Origin: Kosakonia oryziphila
GTDB lineage: Bacteria > Pseudomonadota > Gammaproteobacteria > Enterobacterales > Enterobacteriaceae
DNA length: 64,000 bases
Direction: 5' to 3'
Assembly: GCF_900094795.1 (NCBI RefSeq)
Contig: NZ_FMBC01000001.1
Coordinates: forward strand, 62,001-126,000
The position numbers were made by a program, and so were the translations under genes. Positions 40,891-53,793 of this stretch are shown here, in pieces. The notes below the pieces were generated by a model. The model saw only the letters and a program-made list of their open reading frames with translations, was not told the DNA's origin and searched no databases. How positions within the stretch are numbered: position 1 is the first letter of the stretch; the number at the start of each line of letters is the position of its first letter.

Positions 40891-43749
40891 ATGAGTGACT
40901 ATAAATCTACCCTGAATTTGCCTGAAACAGGGTTCCCGATGCGCGGCGATCTCGCCAGGCGTGAGCCGGGAATGCTGGCGCGTTGGACTGATGATGACCT
41001 GTACGGCATCATCCGTGCAGCGAAAAAAGGCAAAAAAACCTTCATTCTGCATGATGGCCCTCCATATGCGAATGGCAGCATTCATATTGGTCACTCGGTT
41101 AACAAGATTCTGAAAGACATTATTGTGAAGTCCAAAGGGCTCGCAGGTTATGACTCTCCCTATGTCCCGGGCTGGGACTGCCACGGTTTGCCTATTGAGC
41201 TGAAAGTGGAGCAGGAGTTCGGTAAGCCGGGTGAGAAATTCACCGCCGCGGAGTTTCGCGCCAAATGCCGTGAATATGCCGCAACGCAGGTTGATGGGCA
41301 GCGCAAAGACTTTATCCGTCTCGGTGTGTTGGGCGACTGGTCGCATCCGTATCTGACCATGGATTTTAAAACCGAAGCCAATATTATCCGAGCGCTGGGC
41401 AAAATCATCGGCAATGGTCACCTGCTTAAAGGTGCCAAGCCAGTGCACTGGTGTGTCGACTGCCGCTCCGCATTGGCGGAAGCAGAAGTGGAGTACTACG
41501 ACAAAACGTCGCCGTCCATCGACGTGGCGTTCCACGCTGTTGACCAGGATGCAGTAAAAGCCAAATTTGGTGTTGCAACGGTTAACGGCCCGGTTTCTCT
41601 GGTTATCTGGACTACCACGCCGTGGACACTGCCCGCTAACCGCGCAATTTCTCTCGCGCCGGAATTTGAGTATGTGCTGGTGCAGATTGATGGTCAGGCA
41701 CTGATCCTGGCGAAAGATCTGGTCGAGAGCGTGATGAAACGCATCGGTACCGCAGAATACAACGTGCTGGGTACAGTAAAAGGCGCAGAGCTGGAACTGA
41801 TGCGCTTTAAACATCCGTTCCTGGATTTTGATGTCCCTGCGATCCTCGGCGATCACGTTACGCTGGAAGCCGGTACCGGTGCGGTTCATACCGCTGGCGG
41901 TCACGGCCCGGACGACTACACCATCAGCCTGAAATACGGTCTGGAAATCGCCAACCCGGTTGGTCCGGACGGCGCCTATCTGCCGGGTACTTACCCGACG
42001 CTGGATGGCGTAAATGTGTTCAAAGCCAACGACATCATCGTGGCGCTGCTGACGGAAAAAGGCGCGCTGCTGCACGTTGAAAAAATGCAGCACAGCTATC
42101 CGTGCTGCTGGCGTCATAAATCGCCGATTATCTTCCGTGCGACGCCGCAGTGGTTTGTCAGCATGGACCAGAAAGGTCTGCGTGCGCAGTCGCTGAGCGA
42201 AATCAAAGGCGTGCAGTGGATCCCGGACTGGGGCCAGGCGCGTATCGAATCGATGGTCGCCAACCGTCCTGACTGGTGTATCTCCCGCCAGCGTACCTGG
42301 GGCGTTCCAATGTCGCTGTTCGTGCACAAAGACACCGAAGAGCTGCATCCGCGCACGCTGGAGCTGATCGAAGCCGTTGCTAAACGCGTTGAAGCCGACG
42401 GTATTCAGGCATGGTGGGATCTCGACCCGCGCGACATCATGGGCGATGACGCTGACAACTATGTCAAAGTGCCTGATACGCTGGACGTCTGGTTCGATTC
42501 CGGTTCAACTCACGCTTCCGTGGTTGATGTGCGTCCGGAGTTTGCCGGTCACGCGGCGGATATGTATCTGGAAGGTTCGGATCAGCATCGCGGCTGGTTT
42601 ATGTCCTCGCTGATGATCTCCACGGCGATGAAGGGCAAAGCGCCGTACCGTCAGGTGCTGACTCACGGTTTCACCGTGGATGGTCAGGGCCGCAAGATGT
42701 CTAAATCCATCGGCAACACCGTTTCCCCGCAGGATGTGATGAACAAACTGGGCGCGGATATCCTGCGCCTGTGGGTTGCTTCCACGGATTACACTGGTGA
42801 AATGGCGGTTTCTGACGAGATCCTGAAACGCGCAGCGGACAGCTATCGCCGTATCCGTAACACCGCGCGCTTCCTGCTGGCGAACCTTAACGGCTTCGAT
42901 CCGGCGAAAGACATGGTGAAACCGGAAGAGATGGTGGTGCTGGATCGCTGGGCGGTGGGCTGTGCGAAAGCGGCTCAGGAAGATATTGTTCAGGCCTATG
43001 ATTCCTATGATTTCCACGAAGTGGTGCAACGCCTGATGCGTTTCTGCTCCATCGAAATGGGGTCGTTCTACCTCGACATTATCAAAGACCGCCAATACAC
43101 TGCGAAAGCGGACAGCGTGGCGCGTCGTAGCTGCCAGACCGCGCTGTACCACATTGCGGAAGCGCTGGTGCGCTGGATGGCGCCGATCATGTCCTTTACC
43201 GCCGATGAAATCTGGGGCTACCTGCCGGGCGCTCGCGAGAAGTATGTCTTTACCGGCGAGTGGTACGAAGGCCTGTTCGGCCTGGCGGAAAGCGAGCAGC
43301 TAAATGATGATTTTTGGAAAGATGTTCGCGGTATCAGGGCTCAGGTGAATAAAGCGATAGAAGATCAGAAAGCAAGTGGTCTTAAATCTGGTCTTGAGAC
43401 AAAAGTTTTACTTCGTTTTTCACAAGAAACGGACACCATAACAAAACTTCGTGGGTTAGGTGAGGAAGCAAGATTTATTTTTCTGACATCAGGTTTTCAG
43501 ATTGAAAATGAGCCAACGGATATGAACATCCTCTTTCCGGATGATGTAACAATTGTAAATGTACCCGGAGATGATGCCAGTGCAATTCAAACCATTGTAC
43601 GGCCTTTGGTTAGCAAAGCCGACGGTGACAAATGCCCGCGCTGCTGGCATTACACCAATGATGTCGGCCAGGTGGCGGAACACGCAGACATCTGCGGACG
43701 CTGTGTGAGCAACGTCGCCGGTGACGGCGAAAAACGTAAGTTTGCCTGA
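40891..43749 (+). CDS. ileS: Isoleucyl-tRNA synthetase (mosaic C-terminal region)
   Basis: Class Ia synthetase, 952 aa from the ATG at 40891 ([15 protein letters not shown]). HIGH is at 65-68 and KMSKS at 602-606, exactly the E. coli positions. The editing domain has [11 protein letters not shown] and His333/Asp342 ([11 protein letters not shown]; the E. coli motif has Pro at 336, here Gly). The C-terminal zinc finger CPRCW...CGRC is present. Residues about 804-910 (bases 43300-43620) are very unlike E. coli IleS, AT-rich, and make the protein 14 residues longer, while both flanks are E. coli-like. This points to replacement of the segment by recombination. The reading frame is intact, and as the only IleRS seen here it is surely functional. 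Confidence 0.97.
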   Translation: MSDYKSTLNLPETGFPMRGDLARREPGMLARWTDDDLYGIIRAAKKGKKTFILHDGPPYANGSIHIGHSVNKILKDIIVKSKGLAGYDSPYVPGWDCHGLPIELKVEQEFGKPGEKFTAAEFRAKCREYAATQVDGQRKDFIRLGVLGDWSHPYLTMDFKTEANIIRALGKIIGNGHLLKGAKPVHWCVDCRSALAEAEVEYYDKTSPSIDVAFHAVDQDAVKAKFGVATVNGPVSLVIWTTTPWTLPANRAISLAPEFEYVLVQIDGQALILAKDLVESVMKRIGTAEYNVLGTVKGAELELMRFKHPFLDFDVPAILGDHVTLEAGTGAVHTAGGHGPDDYTISLKYGLEIANPVGPDGAYLPGTYPTLDGVNVFKANDIIVALLTEKGALLHVEKMQHSYPCCWRHKSPIIFRATPQWFVSMDQKGLRAQSLSEIKGVQWIPDWGQARIESMVANRPDWCISRQRTWGVPMSLFVHKDTEELHPRTLELIEAVAKRVEADGIQAWWDLDPRDIMGDDADNYVKVPDTLDVWFDSGSTHASVVDVRPEFAGHAADMYLEGSDQHRGWFMSSLMISTAMKGKAPYRQVLTHGFTVDGQGRKMSKSIGNTVSPQDVMNKLGADILRLWVASTDYTGEMAVSDEILKRAADSYRRIRNTARFLLANLNGFDPAKDMVKPEEMVVLDRWAVGCAKAAQEDIVQAYDSYDFHEVVQRLMRFCSIEMGSFYLDIIKDRQYTAKADSVARRSCQTALYHIAEALVRWMAPIMSFTADEIWGYLPGAREKYVFTGEWYEGLFGLAESEQLNDDFWKDVRGIRAQVNKAIEDQKASGLKSGLETKVLLRFSQETDTITKLRGLGEEARFIFLTSGFQIENEPTDMNILFPDDVTIVNVPGDDASAIQTIVRPLVSKADGDKCPRCWHYTNDVGQVAEHADICGRCVSNVAGDGEKRKFA
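43300..43620 (+). other. Foreign-looking segment inside ileS
   Basis: By hand count the 300 bases 43321-43620 are about 41% G+C, with two 60-base lines at 35%. A sample line just upstream (43141-43200) is 62%. Codons change from the local GC-rich choice to AGA, ATA, TTA, ACA, GTA and CTT. The encoded part still shows the fold-like spacing of IleRS (FW...[22 protein letters not shown]) but only low similarity to the E. coli segment. It ends sharply at [14 protein letters not shown]. Confidence 0.8.
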
Positions 43750-44249
43750 TGAGTAAGCCTCTCTGTTCTACAGGACTGCGCTGGCTGTGGCTGGTTGTGG
43801 TTGTGCTGATTATCGATCTGGGCAGTAAATACCTGATCCTCCAGAACTTTGCTCTGGGGGATACGGTGTCGCTGTTCCCATCGCTCAATCTGCACTATGC
43901 GCGTAACTATGGCGCGGCATTCAGTTTTATGGCAGACAGCGGCGGCTGGCAGCGCTGGTTCTTTGCCGGTATCGCTATCGGTATCTGCGTGGTGCTAACG
44001 GTGCTGATGTACCGTGGAAAAGCCACGCAAAAGCTGAATAACATCGCGTATGCGCTGATTATCGGCGGCGCGCTCGGTAATCTCTTCGACCGCTTATGGC
44101 ATGGCTTCGTCGTCGATATGATCGATTTCTACGTCGGTGACTGGCATTTTGCTACCTTTAACCTTGCCGATAGCGCAATTTGTATTGGCGCGGCGCTGAT
44201 TGTGCTGGAAGGCTTTTTGCCTAAACCTGCAGCGAAAGAGCAGGTATAA
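43749..44249 (+). CDS. lspA: Lipoprotein signal peptidase
   Basis: Inner-membrane aspartic peptidase of 166 aa with four membrane helices that removes signal peptides from prolipoproteins. The catalytic aspartates lie in [18 protein letters not shown] and FNLADSAI. The ATG overlaps the ileS stop by one base, so translation is probably coupled. Confidence 0.97.
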   Translation: MSKPLCSTGLRWLWLVVVVLIIDLGSKYLILQNFALGDTVSLFPSLNLHYARNYGAAFSFMADSGGWQRWFFAGIAIGICVVLTVLMYRGKATQKLNNIAYALIIGGALGNLFDRLWHGFVVDMIDFYVGDWHFATFNLADSAICIGAALIVLEGFLPKPAAKEQV

Positions 44250-44257
44250 ATGTAAAT

Positions 44258-44333
44258 GCCGGGCGGCCTTTGCTTGCCCGGCCTACAGAATTTGTGGCTG
44301 CCCATAGGCCCGGTAAGCAAAGCGCCACCGGGC
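44258..44333. repeat. BIME (two REP units) between lspA and fkpB
   Basis: One palindrome at 44258-44282 (GCCGGGCGG with TTGCCCGGC) and one in opposite orientation at 44307-44333 (GGCCCGGTAAGC with GCGCCACCGGGC) fit the REP consensus. The pair sits within an operon and could uncouple ileS-lspA mRNA decay from that of fkpB-ispH. Confidence 0.8.
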
Positions 44334-44366
44334 AAACAGGTGAGTCAAAACAAGCGAGCAACCTGC

Positions 44367-44837
44367 ATGTCTAAATCCGTACAGAGCGATAGCGCAGTGC
44401 TGGTGCACTTCACGCTCAAGCTCGAAGATGGCTCTCTTGCCGAGTCAACCCGCAACAATGGCAAACCGGCGCTGTTTCGTCTGGGCGATGGTTCGCTCTC
44501 TGAGGGACTGGAGCAACACCTGCTGGGTCTGAAAGCTGGCGAGAAAAAGGTTTTCTCTCTCGAACCGGATGCCGCATTCGGTACGCCGAGCCCGGACCTG
44601 ATTCAGTACTTTTCCCGCCGTGAGTTTATGGATGCCGGGGAGCCTGAAATCGGGGCGATTATGCTCTTTACCGCAATGGATGGCAGCGAAATGCCGGGCG
44701 TGATCCGTGAAATTAACGGCGACTCTATCACCGTCGATTTCAACCATCCGCTGGCGGGCAGAACCGTCCATTTTGATATCGATGTACTGGAAGTCGATCC
44801 GGTACTGGAGGAAACGAATGCAGATCCTGTTGGCTAA
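44367..44837 (+). CDS. fkpB: FKBP-type peptidyl-prolyl isomerase FkpB
   Basis: Small SlpA-type PPIase/chaperone of 156 aa from the ATG at 44367 ([19 protein letters not shown]). The FKBP core [30 protein letters not shown] and the inserted flap domain [18 protein letters not shown] are visible. It is seven residues longer than in E. coli: the frame runs on to 44837 and overlaps the start of ispH by 20 bases. Translational coupling with ispH is likely. Confidence 0.95.
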   Translation: MSKSVQSDSAVLVHFTLKLEDGSLAESTRNNGKPALFRLGDGSLSEGLEQHLLGLKAGEKKVFSLEPDAAFGTPSPDLIQYFSRREFMDAGEPEIGAIMLFTAMDGSEMPGVIREINGDSITVDFNHPLAGRTVHFDIDVLEVDPVLEETNADPVG

Positions 44838-45768
44838 CCCGCGCGGTTTTTGCGCCGGCGTTGACCGCGCTATCAGCATTGTTGAAAACGCGCTGGCTTT
44901 GTACGGCGCGCCAATTTATGTGCGTCACGAAGTGGTACACAACCGTTATGTTGTTGATAGCCTGCGCGAGCGCGGGGCTATTTTCATTGAGCAGTTAAGT
45001 GAAGTGCCGGATGGCGCCATCCTGATCTTCTCTGCCCACGGTGTTTCCCAGGCGGTACGTAATGAAGCGAAAAGCCGCGACCTGACGATTTTCGATGCCA
45101 CCTGTCCGTTGGTGACAAAAGTGCATATGGAAGTGGCTCGCGCCAGCCGACGTGGTGAGGAAGCGATCCTGATCGGTCACGCCGGGCATCCGGAAGTGGA
45201 AGGTACCATGGGGCAGTACAGCAACCCGAAAGGGGGAATGTACTTGGTCGAATCGCCTGCCGATGTTGCTACGCTCAACATCAAAGATGCGGGCAAACTG
45301 TCATTTATGACGCAGACCACGCTCTCGGTGGACGATACTTCTGATGTCATTGACGCACTGCGCGCCCGTTTCCCGCAGATAGTTGGCCCGCGTAAAGATG
45401 ACATCTGTTACGCCACCACCAACCGCCAGGAAGCGGTGCGGGTGCTGGCCGAACAGGCGGAAGTGGTGCTGGTGGTCGGGTCGAAAAACTCATCCAACTC
45501 TAACCGTCTGGCTGAACTGGCACAGCGGATGGGCAAAAGCGCTTATTTGATCGATGACGCTTCTGATATCCAGGAAGCCTGGGTTAAAGATATTAAATGT
45601 GTAGGCGTAACCGCCGGAGCCTCGGCACCGGATATTCTGGTGCAGAACGTGATTGCCCGCCTGCAGGAGTTGGGCGGTGGTGAAGCTATCCCACTGGAAG
45701 GGCGCGAAGAAAACATTGTCTTTGAAGTGCCAAAAGAGCTAAGGGTTGATGTTCGCGAAGTCGAATAA
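44818..45768 (+). CDS. ispH: 4-hydroxy-3-methylbut-2-enyl diphosphate reductase
   Basis: Last step of the MEP isoprenoid pathway, producing IPP and DMAPP. Fe-S enzyme of 316 aa; Cys12 in [14 protein letters not shown] and the cysteines in [12 protein letters not shown] and [12 protein letters not shown] are the cluster ligands. The catalytic Glu lies in [11 protein letters not shown]. The ATG at 44818 is inside the end of fkpB, with GGAGGAAA upstream. Confidence 0.97.
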   Translation: MQILLANPRGFCAGVDRAISIVENALALYGAPIYVRHEVVHNRYVVDSLRERGAIFIEQLSEVPDGAILIFSAHGVSQAVRNEAKSRDLTIFDATCPLVTKVHMEVARASRRGEEAILIGHAGHPEVEGTMGQYSNPKGGMYLVESPADVATLNIKDAGKLSFMTQTTLSVDDTSDVIDALRARFPQIVGPRKDDICYATTNRQEAVRVLAEQAEVVLVVGSKNSSNSNRLAELAQRMGKSAYLIDDASDIQEAWVKDIKCVGVTAGASAPDILVQNVIARLQELGGGEAIPLEGREENIVFEVPKELRVDVREVE

Positions 45769-45794
45769 CATTTTGCCCTAAACTTTGTGCGAAG

Positions 45795-45820
45795 ATGCCA
45801 GACTGAGTCTGGCATTTTTT
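45795..45820 (+). terminator. Terminator after ispH
   Basis: ATGCCAGAC (45795-45803) pairs with GTCTGGCAT (45807-45815) around TGA, followed by TTTTT. It ends the ribF-ispH cluster; rihC follows with its own ribosome binding site AGGAGG at 45836-45841. Confidence 0.93.
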
Positions 45821-45844
45821 ATGGATTTCACTTCAGGAGGCACT

Positions 45845-46759
45845 ATGCGTTTGCCAATGATTCTCGACACCGATCCGGGTATTGATGATGCCATTGCCAT
45901 TGCCGCCGCGCTGTATGCGCCACAGTGTGAACTTAAACTGATTACCACCGTCGCCGGGAATGTCTCGCTGGAAAAAACCACTCGCAACGCCCTGCAACTG
46001 CTCAACTTCTGGCAGGCCGATATCCCGCTGGCGCAAGGTGCGGCGACACCCTTATTGCGCCCGCTGCACAGCGCCGCCGAAGTGCACGGGGAGTCTGGCA
46101 TGGATGGCTATGATTTTGTCGAGCATCAGCGCCAGCCGCTGGCTAAACCGGCATTTCAGGCAATACGCGATACGCTGATGGCCTCCGTTGAGCCTGTTAC
46201 GCTGGTGACCATTGGCCCGTTGACCAATATAGCGTTGTTGCTGTCTCACTACCCGGAGTGCCAGTTCAATATTCGTCGTCTGGTGATGATGGGCGGCTCC
46301 GCCGGACGGGGTAACTTCACACCAAATGCCGAATTCAATATCGCTATCGATCCTGAAGCCGCCGCCCGCGTGTTTCACAGCGGACTTGAGATCGTGATGT
46401 GCGGGCTGGATGTCACGAACCGGGCAACACTGACGCCAGAGTTCGTCGCGACACTACCCGCGCTCAACAAAACCGGTCATATGCTGCATGCGTTGTTTAG
46501 TCACTATCGTAGCGGCAGCATGGCAACGGGGCTGCGCATGCACGATCTCTGTGCAATTGCCTGGCTGGCCCGCCCCGAACTGTTTACGTTGAAATCGTGT
46601 TTTGTGGCGGTGGAGACGCAGGGGCAATACACCTCTGGTACGACGGTGGTGGATATCGACGGTAAATTGAAGCAGAAACCGAATGCGCAGGTCGCGCTGG
46701 ATATTGACGTTGAGGGGTTTCGTCACTGGGTGGCAGAAGTACTGGCGATCGCACCCTGA
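45845..46759 (+). CDS. rihC: Non-specific ribonucleoside hydrolase RihC
   Basis: Hydrolyses purine and pyrimidine ribonucleosides to base and ribose. It is 304 aa from the ATG at 45845. The N-terminal Ca-binding motif [14 protein letters not shown], the central [26 protein letters not shown] and the C-terminal Asp in [10 protein letters not shown] are family hallmarks. Confidence 0.96.
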   Translation: MRLPMILDTDPGIDDAIAIAAALYAPQCELKLITTVAGNVSLEKTTRNALQLLNFWQADIPLAQGAATPLLRPLHSAAEVHGESGMDGYDFVEHQRQPLAKPAFQAIRDTLMASVEPVTLVTIGPLTNIALLLSHYPECQFNIRRLVMMGGSAGRGNFTPNAEFNIAIDPEAAARVFHSGLEIVMCGLDVTNRATLTPEFVATLPALNKTGHMLHALFSHYRSGSMATGLRMHDLCAIAWLARPELFTLKSCFVAVETQGQYTSGTTVVDIDGKLKQKPNAQVALDIDVEGFRHWVAEVLAIAP

Positions 46760-46882
46760 TGAATCATGCCTTTTACTGATATTTTCGGCTGTATATCATT
46801 AATTTCTAATTATCGGTGTTTTCGGCTGGTGGCCCTGAGGTGGGCTGGTTAATCTGGAAACGATTCTCACGCATTTTTTTAA

Positions 46883-47719
<837 letters not shown>

Positions 47720-47768
47720 GAGTTATTACCCATCGTGATGTGGTTGTTGCAGTCGTAATTAATTGATT

Positions 47769-47796
47769 GCAAAGGGCAGTATTTTATTGCCCTTTT
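47769..47796 (+). terminator. Terminator after dapB
   Basis: AAAGGGCA pairs with TGCCCTTT across a nine-base loop, followed by TATTTTC, about 50 bases after the dapB stop. Confidence 0.75.
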
Positions 47797-47938
47797 ATTT
47801 TCTCTTTTTTCCTCAGTTTATTAGGCCAGAATGGTCTAATCTTCATTTATGTCCTGTTTTTTTCGCGATGAAATATAAATTTTGACCATTTGGTCCACTT
47901 TCTTGTGACAGGATTGTCTCTCTCTAAGTTTTCTTGCC

Positions 47939-47954
47939 ACGAAATCGTTTTCGT
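47939..47954. promoter_or_regulatory. PurR-like operator upstream of carAB
   Basis: ACGAAATCGTTTTCGT is a 16-base near-palindrome that matches the PurR consensus ACGCAAACGTTTTCGT at 14 positions. It lies about 90 bases upstream of the carAB P1 -35 box, where E. coli carAB has its PurR site. The wider palindrome (GCCACGAAA / TTTCGTGGC) followed by T could also look like a terminator, but no gene ends here. Confidence 0.65.
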
Positions 47955-48040
47955 GGCTGGTTTTTTTTGATCTTTTTATCTGTTAAATCCAGTAATGAAG
48001 AGCAGTGGCGTAAAAGAATAAGAAAAATATGTGAGAAAAG

Positions 48041-48069
48041 TTGACTTTTAACCGACATCTCTCCAGAAT
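48041..48069 (+). promoter_or_regulatory. carAB P1 promoter (pyrimidine-controlled)
   Basis: TTGACT (48041-48046) and CAGAAT (48064-48069), with 17 bases between, correspond to E. coli carAB P1. Downstream GCCGCCGTTTGCC is also conserved. Confidence 0.8.
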
Positions 48070-48124
48070 GCCGCCGTTTGCCAAAAATCCACGGCCAGCA
48101 AATTTGCATTGATTGATCATCTCG

Positions 48125-48163
48125 ATATGAATTAATATGCAAATAAAGTGAGTGAATATTCTC
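48125..48163. promoter_or_regulatory. Tandem ARG boxes at carAB P2
   Basis: Two adjacent sites (48125-48142, centre TGAATTAATATGCA; 48146-48163, centre GTGAATATTC) match the ArgR box pattern and are almost identical to the E. coli carAB P2 operator. ArgR with arginine should repress the downstream promoter here. Confidence 0.82.
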
Positions 48164-48174
48164 TGGAGGACGTT

Positions 48175-49323
48175 TTGATTAAGTCAGCGCTATTGGTTCT
48201 GGAAGACGGAACCCAGTTTCACGGTCGGGCCATTGGGGCAACGGGCACGGCAGTTGGGGAAGTCGTTTTCAATACTTCAATGACCGGTTATCAAGAAATC
48301 CTCACTGATCCTTCCTATTCCCGCCAAATCGTTACTCTTACTTATCCTCATATCGGCAATGTCGGCACCAACTCCGCTGACGAAGAATCCTCTCAGGTAC
48401 ATGCGCAAGGCCTGGTCATTCGCGACCTGCCGCTGATTGCCAGCAACTACCGCAATACCGAAGACCTCTCTTCTTACCTGAAGCGCCATAACATTGTGGC
48501 GATTGCCGATATCGATACCCGTAAGTTGACGCGTTTGCTGCGCGAAAAAGGCGCGCAAAACGGCTGCATCATTGCTGGCGATAATGTCGATGCCGCAGTG
48601 GCGCTGGAGAAAGCGAAAGCGTTCCCGGGTCTGAATGGAATGGATCTGGCAAAAGAAGTGACGACAGCGGAAACCTACAGCTGGACGCAAGGCAGCTGGA
48701 CGCTGGCTGGAGAACTGCCGCAGGCGAAAGCGGCGAACGAATTACCGTTCCACGTTGTCGCTTACGACTATGGCGCGAAACGTAATATCCTGCGTATGCT
48801 GGTCGATCGCGGTTGCCGTTTAACGGTCGTACCGGCGAAAACATCGGCGGCGGACGTACTGAAGCTCAATCCGGACGGTATCTTCCTTTCCAACGGTCCT
48901 GGTGACCCGGCACCGTGTGATTACGCGATTGAAGCGATTAAAACCTTCCTGGAAACGGATATTCCGGTGTTCGGCATCTGTCTTGGCCACCAACTGCTTG
49001 CGTTGGCGAGTGGCGCCAAAACCATGAAGATGAAATTCGGCCATCACGGCGGCAACCATCCGGTAAAAGATATTGATAACAATACCGTGATGATCACCGC
49101 GCAGAACCACGGTTTTGCCGTTGATGAAGCCTCAATGCCTGCCAATTTGCGGGTGACGCACAAATCGCTGTTCGACGGCACACTGCAAGGCATCCATCGC
49201 ACTGACAAACCGGCGTTCAGTTTCCAGGGGCACCCTGAAGCCAGCCCGGGGCCGCATGATGCCGCACCGCTGTTTGACCACTTTATTGAGCTCATTGAGC
49301 AGTATCGCAACACCGCCAAATAA
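48175..49323 (+). CDS. carA: Carbamoyl-phosphate synthase, small (glutaminase) subunit
   Basis: Class I amidotransferase of 382 aa that delivers ammonia from glutamine to CarB. It uses a TTG start at 48175 ([12 protein letters not shown]), with GGAGG at 48165-48169, as in E. coli. The catalytic cysteine lies in [14 protein letters not shown], and the His/Glu pair is in [14 protein letters not shown] longer frame from 48148 runs through the ARG boxes and is not coding. Confidence 0.97.
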   Translation: MIKSALLVLEDGTQFHGRAIGATGTAVGEVVFNTSMTGYQEILTDPSYSRQIVTLTYPHIGNVGTNSADEESSQVHAQGLVIRDLPLIASNYRNTEDLSSYLKRHNIVAIADIDTRKLTRLLREKGAQNGCIIAGDNVDAAVALEKAKAFPGLNGMDLAKEVTTAETYSWTQGSWTLAGELPQAKAANELPFHVVAYDYGAKRNILRMLVDRGCRLTVVPAKTSAADVLKLNPDGIFLSNGPGDPAPCDYAIEAIKTFLETDIPVFGICLGHQLLALASGAKTMKMKFGHHGGNHPVKDIDNNTVMITAQNHGFAVDEASMPANLRVTHKSLFDGTLQGIHRTDKPAFSFQGHPEASPGPHDAAPLFDHFIELIEQYRNTAK

Positions 49324-49340
49324 TCAGGAGAAGAAGAGCC

Positions 49341-52565
<3,225 letters not shown>

Positions 52566-52575
52566 GACTTACCTC

Positions 52576-52603
52576 CGGCCCGTTTCGCGGGCCGTTTTTT
52601 TTT
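52576..52603 (+). terminator. Terminator of carAB
   Basis: CGGCCCG (52576-52582) pairs with CGGGCCG (52588-52594) around TTTCG, followed by nine T. Confidence 0.94.
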
Positions 52604-52627
52604 CCTGCCTGTCACCCGGTTTTGTTG

Positions 52628-52710
52628 GCCTGATAAGCGAAGCGCCATCAGGTATGATCCTGCTCCCGCGTTGCGGTTGGTCGTCGGATGGCGGTGTTGC
52701 CTTATCCGAC
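52628..52710. repeat. BIME (two REP units) after carB
   Basis: GCCTGATAAGCG...CGCCATCAGG (52628-52653) and GTCGGATGGCGG...CCTTATCCGAC (52683-52710) are close to the REP consensus and in opposite orientation. Confidence 0.82.
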
Positions 52711-52830
52711 CGACAACACCTTCTGTTACTGCCAATCTTCAGAGTGTTCCGCATTTTCTCTCTATTACAGAGCGTTAACTTAAAATAGGTTAACAGGCTA
52801 ACGAAACTCACTGAAAAGCAGGAGATAACC

Positions 52831-53067
52831 ATGCAAATGAATAAACTTCTGATGACATCGATTTTTACTGCTGCAGCGCTGTTTACCGCTGCTGGTTGTA
52901 CTTCAAATCAGGCTGTACGCACCACGGATGGACGTACCATTGTGACGGATGGTAAACCGAAAGTGGATGATGATACCGGGATGGTTTCCTATAAAAATGC
53001 AGAAACCGGTAAAACCGAGCAGATTAACCGCGACCAGGTAAAAAACATGAGTGAGCTGGATAATTGA
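52831..53067 (+). CDS. YgdI/YgdR-family small lipoprotein
   Basis: A protein of 78 aa with a lipoprotein signal peptide: hydrophobic ALFTA, then AAGC with the lipidated Cys at residue 23. The DUF903-type mature part follows (VRTTDGRTIVTDGKPKVDDDTGMVSYKNAETGKTEQINRDQVKNM). CAGGAG precedes the first ATG. The function is unknown; the family is small envelope lipoproteins. It lies where E. coli has the cai and fix genes. Confidence 0.85.
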   Translation: MQMNKLLMTSIFTAAALFTAAGCTSNQAVRTTDGRTIVTDGKPKVDDDTGMVSYKNAETGKTEQINRDQVKNMSELDN

Positions 53068-53262
53068 TCCAGCGTGCTGTGAGAAGGAGTCCCGCCCCGG
53101 TGGGAGCCTTCAGGCCGCACTTCTGACTTCGGTATTGCTACGTGAAGATGGGGTGGTGGCTTATATTGCGCCTGCTATTCCCACACAGATTGTCGCTTTA
53201 AGCCAGATGATTAACTGTCTACACTCTCAAGAAAAAGAGTGCAGTGAAAAACAGGCTGATCG

Positions 53263-53793
53263 ATGATCCTTATAATTTATGCCCATCCTTATCCGCAGCA
53301 TTCGCATGCGAATAAGCGAATGATTGAGCAGGCAAGGGCGCTGGAAGGCGTCGAAATCCGTTCTCTCTATGAGCTATACCCTGACTTTAATATTGATGTG
53401 GCCGCTGAGCAGGAGGCGCTTACCCGCGCTTCGCTGGTTATCTGGCAGCATCCTATGCAGTGGTACAGCGTTCCACCGTTGTTGAAACTCTGGCTGGATA
53501 AAGTGTTGTCGCATGGCTGGGCCTATGGTCACGAGGGCACCGCGCTTAGGGGCAAAAATGTGATGTGGGCTGTGACCACTGGTGGCGGCGACCACCATTT
53601 TGATATTGGATCGTACCCCGGCTTTGATGTGCTTTCCCAGCCGTTACAAGCAACAGCTATTTACTGCGGGATGAACTGGTTACCGCCTTTTGCTGTGCAC
53701 TGTACTTTTATTTGCGACGATGAAACCCTGCAGGCTCAGGCGCATCATTACAAACAACGTTTGCTGGAGTGGCAGGAGGCGGCACATGGATAG
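53263..53793 (+). CDS. kefF: KefC ancillary quinone oxidoreductase KefF
   Basis: Flavodoxin-fold FMN protein of 176 aa that is needed for full KefC activity and has quinone reductase activity in E. coli. It begins [20 protein letters not shown], with the FMN phosphate loop, and has [20 protein letters not shown] and [11 protein letters not shown]. The end overlaps the kefC start by eight bases. Confidence 0.96.
   Translation: MILIIYAHPYPQHSHANKRMIEQARALEGVEIRSLYELYPDFNIDVAAEQEALTRASLVIWQHPMQWYSVPPLLKLWLDKVLSHGWAYGHEGTALRGKNVMWAVTTGGGDHHFDIGSYPGFDVLSQPLQATAIYCGMNWLPPFAVHCTFICDDETLQAQAHHYKQRLLEWQEAAHG

Noticed and set aside
47936..47968. Hairpin plus T-run upstream of carA read as a terminator or small RNA end
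   Set aside because: No gene or clear promoter precedes it, and its core matches a PurR operator at the position known in E. coli; the operator reading is better.
53051..53266. 71-aa ORF between the small lipoprotein and kefF
   Set aside because: It begins inside the lipoprotein gene in another frame, lacks a ribosome binding site and has no recognisable features.
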